Shown here in pieces: positions 55,135 through 63,920 of a stretch of DNA of 64,000 bases (position 1 is the first letter of the stretch; the number at the start of each line of letters is the position of its first letter). The translations under genes were made by a program, and so were the position numbers. The stretch covers positions 3,534,001 through 3,598,000 of the forward strand of contig NZ_OW235315.1 in the NCBI RefSeq assembly GCF_934924865.1, read 5' to 3'. The DNA comes from Tepidibacter aestuarii (lineage in GTDB: Bacteria > Bacillota > Clostridia > Peptostreptococcales > Peptostreptococcaceae). Under the pieces are notes generated by a model, which saw only the letters and a list, made by a program, of their open reading frames with translations, had not been told where the DNA came from and did no database searches.

Positions 55135-57069
55135 ATGAAAATCAATACAAAAAATAAATTGATTTTAATGAGGATGAAAATATTTTTAATAGCTATAGCA
55201 GCTATTATTATATTCTATATATTTGGTGGGGAGAACTTGGTAGTTGGTGTAGGGGCAGTTATTACAGCAGCAAGTATGTTTGGAGAAGACTATAGTTCTG
55301 ATATAGCAACTACTACTATATTACTTGCTATAATAAATGTTCTTATAGGAGTTTTTGCATATATTGCAGGTATAAATCATTTTTTAGGATTAACTTTCAC
55401 ATTTTTTACAAGTTTTATTATTTACTATTTATTTAGTTACGATGCTAAGCCATCAAAAAGTATTGGATTTATTATGACCTATTTACTTTTAATATACACT
55501 CCAGTTCCGTTGATCAATATGCCTATAAGGTTAGTTGCTCTTGCGTTTTCAGGAATAGTAATAATGTCTTTATACTGTATTTTATCTAGGTATAACTTTA
55601 ATGAGTTTATAAATAAAGAGGTCATAAATTCTATAAATTTAATGAAAGAAGAGACCGATTTAATTCTTAAAGGTAAAGAAATAAACGATAAAAGTAAATT
55701 AGTAAATATTAAGTTGAAAAATATAGAACTAAAGTTATATGAAAGAATAGAGAACTCTAAAAACGACTTAGACAGTGTTTATATAAAAGGTATAATAATA
55801 GTTTTATTAAAAAGAATTAATACAATTCTTCCTCTTATAAAGACAAAAGAAAGTGACAAACTTATATTAGAGATTATAAAAAAAATATTTGAAAATATAA
55901 ATATCTATATATCAGGTGAAGATGGCTTAGAAATATTAAAAGATAACTTAAGAAAGCATTATAACAACCTAGAAATAGATAAAATAGAAGATGATTTAGA
56001 GAAGTATAATTACTATAATTTAAAAGCTGCGATAAGAGAGATTTATAAATGTATAGAAAATATGGGAGATATTAGATCTATTTATATGAATCAAAGAATT
56101 AAATTGTTAAAATTAATTAAAGATGATATTTATGGTTTAAAGACCAATTTTAAAATGACTTCATTAAGATTTAATTTAGCAATAAAAGCATCTATATTAA
56201 TTTCTATATCTGTTTTCATAGTAAATTATTTTAAAATCTACGAAGGACAATGGGCTATATATACAATAGCATTGTTGCTATTACCATATGCTGAACAGAG
56301 TAATAAAAAAGCTAAGGATAGAGTTATAGGTACCATTATAGGAGCTATTTTATTTAATATGATAAATCTAATAATAAATGACAATGTAACTTTAATGATA
56401 ATTTTGTTATTTATATTTATATATGCATCAATGATTATATCACCTTATAATATAAAATGCATATTTATAACATTTAATTCTATATTAGGAATTAAAATAA
56501 TGAATCCTAATAGTTTAGTTTTTTTGTTAACTGGATATAGAGTAATTTTTACTTTAGCAGGTGCAATTGTTACAGCTATAATAATGAATGTGTTCTTTCC
56601 TTATAAATTAAAAGATGATATTAAAAACACTATAATGAAGTATACAGATTTAAATAAAAGAATTTTAAATGAATTAGAGGCTGATAATATAGATAAAAAT
56701 AAATTAGAAATTATGCTTATTGTTAACAGTTATCTTTGGAGAAGAATAAATTATAATAATAAAGAATTAAAATGTAATAATATTGAAAACCTATTAAGCG
56801 AACAAAATGATTTTATCACTGATATAATTTTTTTATTTAAAACAAGTAAGTACATAGATAATAATGTTGATTTGGTAAAATCGCTAGCAAAGGAATTTAA
56901 AACGATTATTAATGAGAGTGATCTTGAGGAAAAAACAAAACAAATTTTTGATTTATCAAACAGTGACGCAGAAAGATTAATAGTAATAAATATGTATAAA
57001 ATATATTCGGGATTTAAAAATATAGATTCATTATGTAAAAAAGCTATTGATAATTTGAGTCATATGTAA
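55135..57069 (+). CDS. FUSC / aromatic acid exporter-type membrane protein
   Basis: 644 aa. N-terminal membrane block (about residues 10-160, five to six helices), a central cytoplasmic helical region (about 160-340) and a C-terminal membrane block (about 348-480, with EGQWAIYTIALLLLPYAEQS and ARDRVIGTIIGA-like KAKDRVIGTIIGAILFN), then a cytoplasmic tail. This duplicated layout is that of FUSC/ArAE-type exporters. Substrate unknown. Confidence 0.8.
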   Translation: MKINTKNKLILMRMKIFLIAIAAIIIFYIFGGENLVVGVGAVITAASMFGEDYSSDIATTTILLAIINVLIGVFAYIAGINHFLGLTFTFFTSFIIYYLFSYDAKPSKSIGFIMTYLLLIYTPVPLINMPIRLVALAFSGIVIMSLYCILSRYNFNEFINKEVINSINLMKEETDLILKGKEINDKSKLVNIKLKNIELKLYERIENSKNDLDSVYIKGIIIVLLKRINTILPLIKTKESDKLILEIIKKIFENINIYISGEDGLEILKDNLRKHYNNLEIDKIEDDLEKYNYYNLKAAIREIYKCIENMGDIRSIYMNQRIKLLKLIKDDIYGLKTNFKMTSLRFNLAIKASILISISVFIVNYFKIYEGQWAIYTIALLLLPYAEQSNKKAKDRVIGTIIGAILFNMINLIINDNVTLMIILLFIFIYASMIISPYNIKCIFITFNSILGIKIMNPNSLVFLLTGYRVIFTLAGAIVTAIIMNVFFPYKLKDDIKNTIMKYTDLNKRILNELEADNIDKNKLEIMLIVNSYLWRRINYNNKELKCNNIENLLSEQNDFITDIIFLFKTSKYIDNNVDLVKSLAKEFKTIINESDLEEKTKQIFDLSNSDAERLIVINMYKIYSGFKNIDSLCKKAIDNLSHM

Positions 57070-57134
57070 GATTAGATTGTATAAATACATTTAACTTTTT
57101 TTAACTCAGAAAATGAATGCATGATACTTAGAAT

Positions 57135-57164
57135 AAAAACCCCAGCATGTAGCCGGGGTTTTTA
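57135..57164. terminator. bidirectional terminator
   Basis: AAAACCCC..GC / GC..GGGGTTTT hairpin between the convergent FUSC and HAL-like genes. Confidence 0.85.
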
Positions 57165-57185
57165 CTGAATAGGAAATTATGACTT

Positions 57186-58730
57186 TTAAAATTCAAGATT
57201 ACCTACAAGGTTTTCAACTACAGATATTATATTACCTTCCTTAATCATATCTGCTATATACTCCATATCTGGGTGCATATTTCTATCATTTTCTAAAAAT
57301 GCAACCTTTTCTCTTATTAAAGTATATACTGCTTTAGTTGCTGCAGCAGGTTTTAAATCATTGTAAAAATCTTGCGCTTGTACTGCATTCATTATCTCTA
57401 TTGCAGTTACATATCTTGCAAGTTCCATGCAGTTATATGCCTTTAGAGCTGCATTGTAGCCCATTGATACATAATCTTCTTGTAATGCACAAGTAGGAAC
57501 ATTATCAACAGTAGCTGGATGAGTTAATAATCTTATCTCACCAACAATACCAGCTGCTGTGTATTGAGGTATCATCAAACCATTATTTAACCCCGAGTTT
57601 GAATTTAAAAATGGCGGCAATTCACTTACATATCTATTTACCATTCTATCTAATCTGCGTTCTGACATTTTAGCCATATTACATATTGATATACAGATAG
57701 TATCTGCAGCCATTCCCACATAAGTAGCATCTGCATTACAGCCCATTATAGCAACTCCATCACCATCACTTGTACTAAACAGATGAGGATTATCAACAGA
57801 AGAATTTAATTCAATATCTATGGTTACTTTTCCATCAGCTATAGTCTTTTTAGCTGCTCCATGCAGTTGTGGTATACATCGTAGGGATAGCGCATCTTGT
57901 ACTCTGTAGTCTTTATATTTTTCTATTATTTCACTATCATTTAAAATAGTTCTAATATTATATGCTGTAGCACTTTGATTTTGATGAGGTCTTACATTCA
58001 TAAGCCTTTGATCCATTGCCATTAAGGTTCCTTTTAACACTTCAAGTGACATAGAAGCAGCTATATCATTAGTTTTACCAATAATTATAGCATCATATAT
58101 TGATAGAGAAGTAAGCCCGGTTACAGAAGATGTACCAGATACTAATGATAGACCTTCCTTACTGCTAATAACAGTAGGTTCGATAGCTGCTTTTTTAAGA
58201 GCTTGTGCTCCGCTAAGTAAATTACCTTTATAGTAGGCTTTTCCTTCTCCTATTATTACAAGAGCAATATGTGCTTCAATATCAAGATATCCAACTGATC
58301 CATGTTTAGGAGCAAAAGGGGTAATTCCAGCGTTTAATAGTTCTCTTATTTTATCTACAGTTTCGAGCCTAATACCTGTATAACCACTTCCTAATTGTTG
58401 TATCATAGCAACCATTATAGCTCTGACACATTCTGTATTGAGAGGTTCTCCTACAGAGGTTGCATGAGATCTAAGATTATTAATTTGAACAATTTCTCTA
58501 TCTTCTTTACTAATAAACTTTCTACAGTTGTCTCCTAGTCCTGTAGTTATTCCATAAACTACTCTTTCTTCATCAGAGAATTTGTCGACTAATTTCCTAC
58601 ATTCTATTACTCTACGAATATATTCTTTAGAAAATTCAATTTTCTTATTGTATCTTGCAACTGCAACAACTTCTTCTATAGTAAGTTTACCTCCCAGTAT
58701 AACTTTTTCAATATCTGATGGATTTAACAT
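57186..58730 (-). CDS. HAL-fold lyase lacking the MIO tripeptide (ergothionase-like candidate)
   Basis: 514 aa, full length for histidine/phenylalanine ammonia-lyases and clearly in that family: VYGITTGLGDN (58-68, catalytic Tyr59), KEGLSLVSGTS, QNQSATAYN, VQDALSLRC (277-285), SVDNPHLF and QEDYVSMG are all recognisable. But where HAL has GSVGASGDLAPLAH, this protein has GSVGYLDIEAH (144-154): the Ala-Ser-Gly that cyclises to the MIO electrophile is cleanly missing. Further, the Asn equivalent to HutH Asn195 is Ser198, and the Tyr equivalent to HutH Tyr280 is Leu281. Arg284 and Glu418 are kept. It should not be a normal ammonia-lyase. With a BCCT transporter upstream, elimination of trimethylamine from a histidine betaine (ergothioneine or hercynine) is the best guess. 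Last gene of the sigma-54 operon. Confidence 0.85.
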   Translation of the reverse strand: MLNPSDIEKVILGGKLTIEEVVAVARYNKKIEFSKEYIRRVIECRKLVDKFSDEERVVYGITTGLGDNCRKFISKEDREIVQINNLRSHATSVGEPLNTECVRAIMVAMIQQLGSGYTGIRLETVDKIRELLNAGITPFAPKHGSVGYLDIEAHIALVIIGEGKAYYKGNLLSGAQALKKAAIEPTVISSKEGLSLVSGTSSVTGLTSLSIYDAIIIGKTNDIAASMSLEVLKGTLMAMDQRLMNVRPHQNQSATAYNIRTILNDSEIIEKYKDYRVQDALSLRCIPQLHGAAKKTIADGKVTIDIELNSSVDNPHLFSTSDGDGVAIMGCNADATYVGMAADTICISICNMAKMSERRLDRMVNRYVSELPPFLNSNSGLNNGLMIPQYTAAGIVGEIRLLTHPATVDNVPTCALQEDYVSMGYNAALKAYNCMELARYVTAIEIMNAVQAQDFYNDLKPAAATKAVYTLIREKVAFLENDRNMHPDMEYIADMIKEGNIISVVENLVGNLEF

Positions 58731-58766
58731 TGCATCTCCCCCTAATATCTATAAGTAATTAATATT

Positions 58767-59723
58767 TTATTCATGATTGTCCTTTATTTTTTTTAATGTA
58801 ATAGCATTTACAGGACAATGGTCATTGCATATAGTACAACCCCAACATTTATTTTCATCAAAAGAAACAGTTTTATTAACTTTATTAAAAGCATTAAAGT
58901 TACATATTTTTGAACATATACCGCAATTTATACATTTTTTTTTATCCCAAACTATGTCATATCTTCTTTGAGGCCAAATTCCTTTAGCTCCAATAATTTG
59001 AGATGCCCTAATAGGGTAACAACAACAACCATCACAATTGCAAATAGCTTGTTCTGCTTCTGAAGTATGCATTAATCCGTTCTTGTTGGCCATAATAATA
59101 ATTTCTTTAGCTTCTGCTTTAGTTATTGGTTTTCCCCAACCTCTATCCCATTCTGAATTAATGCTCTTTTCAAATAAGATACATACATTTTTAGGCTTAT
59201 CACATCTAAGAGAAATAGATTTACAATTACATGGAACTATATATAATTCATGGTTAACTGTATCTATGAGTTCTAAAGTTTCATGAATAGTATAAAAGTA
59301 AGCATTTTCTATTAGTTTTCGAGTTTTCTTTTTTATTTCCTCAAGTCTAGGAATCGCTCCTTGTGCATATTTTTCAACATACCATTTATCCAGTTTGATC
59401 CTATCTTCTTCAGGTATACTTTTCCACAAATCTACTTCATATTGGGCAAAATATGCAAGTCTAGTATAGATATTGGATGATTTATAAACTATTTGTTCAT
59501 TTGATTTTTCTTTATTGATTACACCTCTTTTATAGCAACTTTTAAGAAATTCCTCAGAAGATAAGTTAAAGTTTTTTTCAATTAAATTTATGAGTTCTTC
59601 ATAAGTATATTTTTTATCTTGAATCTTTTCTATAAGATTAATTTCTTCCTTAGAAAGCATAACATCCATATAAGAATAGGCTTCTTTAGGAACGCCGAAA
59701 TATTTAATTAGTTTTTCATTCAT
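58767..59723 (-). CDS. Fe-S protein with two C-terminal [4Fe-4S] ferredoxin motifs
   Basis: 318 aa. A helical N-terminal half (winged-helix-like, about 1-70), a middle cysteine cluster (IVPCNCKSISLRCDKPKNVC, then ICNCDGCCCYPIR) that may hold another cluster, and a C-terminal bacterial-type ferredoxin domain: CINCGICSKICNFNA and CWGCTICNDHCPVNA. It resembles Fe-S proteins encoded with flavin reductases and corrinoid or lyase systems, but no exact function was recognised. Located between the BCCT and lyase genes (gaps 42 and 36 bases). It may pass electrons to a later reductive step on the lyase product (inference). AGGAGGG RBS. Confidence 0.8.
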   Translation of the reverse strand: MNEKLIKYFGVPKEAYSYMDVMLSKEEINLIEKIQDKKYTYEELINLIEKNFNLSSEEFLKSCYKRGVINKEKSNEQIVYKSSNIYTRLAYFAQYEVDLWKSIPEEDRIKLDKWYVEKYAQGAIPRLEEIKKKTRKLIENAYFYTIHETLELIDTVNHELYIVPCNCKSISLRCDKPKNVCILFEKSINSEWDRGWGKPITKAEAKEIIIMANKNGLMHTSEAEQAICNCDGCCCYPIRASQIIGAKGIWPQRRYDIVWDKKKCINCGICSKICNFNAFNKVNKTVSFDENKCWGCTICNDHCPVNAITLKKIKDNHE

Positions 59724-59765
59724 TTAATTTTTCCCTCCTATGGAATTGAAAAATGTGAACGAAAG

Positions 59766-61325
59766 CTAACATTGTTCTTCCTTCTTTAAACAAATTTCTT
59801 TAGAAGAAACTATTTCATCAATTGAGTAATTCTTATTAATAACAAGTCTTTTTAAAATTCCTGCAAAAAGCATTATCATAACTATAAGAACAGGTAATCC
59901 GGAGATAGCAAGAAGTGTCTTAACTCCATCAATTCCACCTGCTGTAACAAATATAACTGCTAAGGCTCCCATAAGTGCACCCCAGAACATTTTAATAGCA
60001 ATTGGAGCTTCTTTTACTCTAGAATCTTTAAGTGACATAATAGATATAGATGATGTCATGGAATCTGCCATAGTTACGTATGACAACATAACTGTAAATA
60101 TGATGATAGGTTGTATTATATTACCTAAAGGTAAAAATTCAGCAAGTTTAAGCATTACACCATCAAAACCTGATGTGTTTATGTAATGCATCATATCAAA
60201 TGTACCTGATGCTTGCAGATTCAATGTAAATCCACCGAATGTACCAAACCATATTACACCAAATAAGGCTGGACCCATTAAGTTTATTAGAATAAACTCT
60301 CTTATTGTACGTCCATAACTGATGCGAGCAAGGAATAATCCAACAAGTGGAGCAAATGATAACCAATCTGCTAGGTAGAAAGTATCCCACCACTCTGGCC
60401 ACATATCGGTATTGCCAGGTGACAAAAAAACAGATGCTTCAAAGAAATCATTAATATAGTGAACAAAGCTTTGAGTTGTAAGATCTATAATATATTTAGT
60501 AGGACCTGCAATTATAACAACAAATAGAAATGCAATGAAAATCCACGCATTTTTGTCAGAAAAAAACTTAATACCCTTATGAAGCCCGGAAATACTTGAA
60601 ATAGTATATATAGTAGTAATAATAACGGCAATAGAAACCCATACTATTGGACCAGAAGGAATACCAAAGATCATTTCAATTCCTGAGCCTAGCTGAATAA
60701 GTCCATTACCAAGACCGCCTGCAAGACCAGAACATATAGCTGTAAGAGCTATTACATCTACTACATCTTTCCACTTACTTTTAAGAAATTTTTCTCCATA
60801 AAATAGAGTCATACCACTACTTACGGTATTGGGCATTTTCATATTGTATACGGCATATGCAATGGATATACCACAAAGAGTATAAAGAGCATAAGGAGTA
60901 AATGCCCAGTGCATAAATGATTTGTTCATGGCGAATTGAATAGCCCCTGCACTTCCAGGGGTTAAATTAACGCCTTGAGGAACTTTATAAGCAAAATAGA
61001 TTGGTTCAATTGGGCCCCAAAACATAATACCTGTACCGATACCAGCACAAAGTGCAATTGTCCAATAGGCCCAAGTAGAAAGTTCTGGTTTTGCATCCTT
61101 ACCACCAAATTTGATATTGCCTGTTTTAGAAAAAGCAAAATAAAGAATTCCAAGCAGAAAAATTAAACAGGTAATTTGAATAAATGCACCAAAATATTTA
61201 GCTATAAAAAGATATACATCCATAACTAACTCTGCAGTAGCATTGGCATTAACCATACTAGAACCAATTATGATGCTGAATATAATAATTGGAACTAAAA
61301 TAATATTAACCCTGAATTTGTTCAT
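59766..61325 (-). CDS. BCCT-family betaine/carnitine/choline-type transporter
   Basis: 519 aa, about 12 membrane helices. BCCT signatures: CAGIGTGIMFWGPIEPIYFA, the aromatic box helix TFYLADWLSFAPLVGLFLAR followed by ISYGRTIREF, and the GGLGNGLIQLGSG segment. Family substrates carry a quaternary trimethylammonium group. First gene of the operon, with RBS AAGGAGG and a sigma-54 promoter about 45 bases upstream. Context suggests uptake of the lyase substrate. Confidence 0.92.
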   Translation of the reverse strand: MNKFRVNIILVPIIIFSIIIGSSMVNANATAELVMDVYLFIAKYFGAFIQITCLIFLLGILYFAFSKTGNIKFGGKDAKPELSTWAYWTIALCAGIGTGIMFWGPIEPIYFAYKVPQGVNLTPGSAGAIQFAMNKSFMHWAFTPYALYTLCGISIAYAVYNMKMPNTVSSGMTLFYGEKFLKSKWKDVVDVIALTAICSGLAGGLGNGLIQLGSGIEMIFGIPSGPIVWVSIAVIITTIYTISSISGLHKGIKFFSDKNAWIFIAFLFVVIIAGPTKYIIDLTTQSFVHYINDFFEASVFLSPGNTDMWPEWWDTFYLADWLSFAPLVGLFLARISYGRTIREFILINLMGPALFGVIWFGTFGGFTLNLQASGTFDMMHYINTSGFDGVMLKLAEFLPLGNIIQPIIIFTVMLSYVTMADSMTSSISIMSLKDSRVKEAPIAIKMFWGALMGALAVIFVTAGGIDGVKTLLAISGLPVLIVMIMLFAGILKRLVINKNYSIDEIVSSKEICLKKEEQC

Positions 61326-61368
61326 TTAAAAAACCTCCTTATATTATATTTTTACTAATATTACCAAT

Positions 61369-61385
61369 AAGCAAATTTTATGCCA
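61369..61385 (-). promoter_or_regulatory. sigma-54 (-24/-12) promoter of the BCCT-lyase operon
   Basis: Minus strand reads TGGCATAAAATTTGCTT: GG and GC are separated by exactly 10 bases, as in the TGGCACG-N4-TTGCW consensus. It lies 44 bases before the BCCT start. Confidence 0.85.
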
Positions 61386-61478
61386 CATTAAAAGTTGATG
61401 ATTTTGTTTATGTTAGCGGAATAAAGGGATTCTTTATGAGAAAATATAAAGGTTTATCTATTAATATAGCAAAAAAAT

Positions 61479-61570
61479 ATTGCGTGCATATTTTTAATGC
61501 TATTTACTTTAACTGCATTTTGCAACACTTTAATATTAATAAAAAAATAAGTGAAATAAAATATTGCACC
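61479..61570. promoter_or_regulatory. possible enhancer sites for the sigma-54 activator
   Basis: ATTGCGTGCATA (61479-61490), CTGCATTTTGCAACA (61513-61527) and ATATTGCACC (61561-61570) share TTGC/TGCA cores and lie about 95-200 bp upstream of the -24 element, the usual distance for activator binding. Confidence 0.45.
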
Positions 61571-61636
61571 TACAATCAAAATGTCATAAAATTTAAAATA
61601 TAACAACAATAAAGGGATGTTATAAAGGAGATTTTT

Positions 61637-63298
61637 ATGGAAATATATAATATAATAATCATTTTGGATAGTAACTATAGAATAATAGACATATCACAGC
61701 CACATCTCGATGCAGAAAATAATATTAATGCTAGATTTATTGGGAAAAGCATATTGAGTTTTATAGATATTGATATTAATTTAAAATCAGGTAATACTAT
61801 GTTTAATAATTTGCCTGTAAAATACGTAATTATTGATAATCTTAATAATAATGGGTTTATTGTCCATATTTCAAATGCTGCATATCAAAATAATTATTAT
61901 AAAGAAATTCTTGATTTATTGAATATAGGAATACATATTACAGATAGAAGTGGATATATTAAATTTACTAATAGAGCTGCTGAAAAAGGAGAATTTTTAA
62001 ATAGACGATTGACTACAGGAAAGCATATTACAGATGTATATTCATTGACACCTGAAACTAGCTGCATACTCAGAACTTTAAAAAGTAGAAAGCCTATCCT
62101 AAACATCTACGATACTTTTGTAAGTAATTATTCAAAGCAACCTATATCTAGTATTAATTCAGGTTACCCTATTTTTATAGAGAATATATTCGTCGGAGGT
62201 CTTAGTATAGTAAGATTTAATGAGTATTTACAAAGGGCTTGTAACGAACTTACTTTATTAAATGATTTTGTGAAAAAAGGTGGAAACCTCACGCAAAAAT
62301 CATACAATAAAAAAATATATTATAGCTTTGATGATTTAGTTGGAAATGATGAAAAATTTGTAAACTCTATAAATCTAGCAAAGCGTATTGCAAAAACAGA
62401 ATCATCTGTTTTAATATATGGTGAAACTGGTACAGGAAAAGAACTTTTTGCACAAAGCATACATAGGGCGAGTAATAGGCGGGATAATGAATTTATAGCC
62501 TTAAATTGTGCTGCAATACCTGAAGGTTTGGTAGAAGGGATTTTGTTTGGAACAGAAAAGGGAAGTTTTACAGGCAGTACAAACAAATCAGGAATATTAG
62601 AAAAAGCTAATAAAGGAACTTTATTTTTAGATGAGATAAATTCTATGAGTCTTAACGTACAGTCAAAACTTTTAAGAGTTTTTCAAGAAAAAAAATATAT
62701 GAAAGTAGGTGGAACGAAGGAAATTTCTTGTGATATAAGACTAATTTCTTCAACGAATGAATCACCGGAATATATGCTTAGATCGGGAAAAATTAGATCT
62801 GATTTATATTATAGAATAAATACTATAACAATACCGATACCTCCCTTAAGAGAAAGAAAAGATGATATTTCTATTTTATATAATTTCTTTATAAATAAGA
62901 TTTCATATGGAAGTAAATTCAAGACAAGTGATTCTGTTATTAAAATATTAGAATCTTATGATTGGCCAGGAAACATTAGAGAACTTTTACACACTGTAGA
63001 ATATGCCATTAGTGTATGTGAAGATTCTTATATTACGATAAGAGACATTCCTCAAAGTATTATTAAATATAATAACTCCTATGAAAATGATAAACATGGA
63101 TCGCTACTATCAGATGATACTAATCTTAATAATATTATGGATAAATATGAAAAACATATAATATTAGACTTTCTAAAAAAGCACAATTATAACATTACAA
63201 AGGCTGCTAAAGAATTAGGATTGCATAGACAAGGCTTACAGTATAGGATAAAGAAACATAATCTAATGGAAGTTATAGAAAGAAAAAAGGTTAAATAA
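61637..63298 (+). CDS. PAS-containing sigma-54-dependent transcriptional activator
   Basis: 553 aa: N-terminal sensory region (1-85), a PAS domain (about 88-200, IHITDRSGYIKFTNRAAEKG), AAA+ domain (about 230-465) with Walker A GETGTGKE (262-269) and GSFTGS (309-314) as the sigma-54 contact loop (usually GAFTGA), ESYDWPGNIREL, and a C-terminal Fis-type HTH (YNITKAAKELGLHRQGLQYR). Divergent from the BCCT operon with its sigma-54 promoter, so it is the likely activator responding to the transported compound. AAAGGAG RBS. Confidence 0.93.
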   Translation: MEIYNIIIILDSNYRIIDISQPHLDAENNINARFIGKSILSFIDIDINLKSGNTMFNNLPVKYVIIDNLNNNGFIVHISNAAYQNNYYKEILDLLNIGIHITDRSGYIKFTNRAAEKGEFLNRRLTTGKHITDVYSLTPETSCILRTLKSRKPILNIYDTFVSNYSKQPISSINSGYPIFIENIFVGGLSIVRFNEYLQRACNELTLLNDFVKKGGNLTQKSYNKKIYYSFDDLVGNDEKFVNSINLAKRIAKTESSVLIYGETGTGKELFAQSIHRASNRRDNEFIALNCAAIPEGLVEGILFGTEKGSFTGSTNKSGILEKANKGTLFLDEINSMSLNVQSKLLRVFQEKKYMKVGGTKEISCDIRLISSTNESPEYMLRSGKIRSDLYYRINTITIPIPPLRERKDDISILYNFFINKISYGSKFKTSDSVIKILESYDWPGNIRELLHTVEYAISVCEDSYITIRDIPQSIIKYNNSYENDKHGSLLSDDTNLNNIMDKYEKHIILDFLKKHNYNITKAAKELGLHRQGLQYRIKKHNLMEVIERKKVK

Positions 63299-63504
63299 TT
63301 AAATTAATAATTCAGATTTAAAAAAATATGAACTATATACATTATAAAGGAACTTATAAGGAGAGCCTGGAGTAAGCTTGTCAATATGACAAGACTATGA
63401 TACTATATAATCCGATAAGAAACTGATATATGTTTTTTACAAAAATAAATTAAAATTATTTTTATATATTAAAACTAAGGATAACGAATGGAGGAAATGA
63501 AATT

Positions 63505-63846
63505 ATGATGAGTCTACCAAATTGCCCAAAATGTAATTCAGAATATACTTATGAAGATGGAAGTCTTCTTGTTTGTCCAGAATGTGCTCATGAATGGACT
63601 TTAGAATCAGAAACTGAAGATATAAATGTTATTAAAGATGCAAATGGAAATATCTTAAACGATGGTGATTCTGTAACAGTAATCAGAGACCTTAAAGTAA
63701 AAGGAAGTTCATCAAGTATAAAGATAGGTACAAAAGTAAAAAATATACGTTTAATTCATAATCCATCTGATGGACATGATATTGATTGCAAAATTGATGG
63801 TTTTGGAGCTATGAAATTAAAGTCTAGTGTTGTTAAAAAGGCATAA
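63505..63846 (+). CDS. phnA: PhnA/YjdM zinc-ribbon protein
   Basis: 113 aa: N-terminal zinc ribbon ([27 protein letters not shown]) and C-terminal PhnA domain ([34 protein letters not shown]). Despite the name, phosphonate metabolism is not shown for this family. Two in-frame ATGs at 63505 and 63508 after GGAGGAA. The 63299-63504 leader contains the small hairpin CTTGTCA/TGACAAG. Confidence 0.92.
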   Translation: MMSLPNCPKCNSEYTYEDGSLLVCPECAHEWTLESETEDINVIKDANGNILNDGDSVTVIRDLKVKGSSSSIKIGTKVKNIRLIHNPSDGHDIDCKIDGFGAMKLKSSVVKKA

Positions 63847-63854
63847 ATATATAA

Positions 63855-63897
63855 AGTCCTACTTTTCCTTGATTCACAAGGAATGGTAGGATTTTTT
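63855..63897. terminator. bidirectional terminator after phnA
   Basis: CCTAC..CCTTG / CAAGG..GTAGG hairpin with T run. Confidence 0.85.
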
Positions 63898-63920
63898 TAT
63901 ATGCGTTAACTTTTTTAGCA

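Noticed and set aside
57186..58730. Annotation as histidine ammonia-lyase (hutH)
   Set aside because: The MIO Ala-Ser-Gly is missing and no hutU, hutI or hutG neighbours are present.
63340..63420. Glycine-riboswitch-like GGAGAG sequence before phnA
   Set aside because: Only the short motif is present; the conserved paired elements of the aptamer are not seen.
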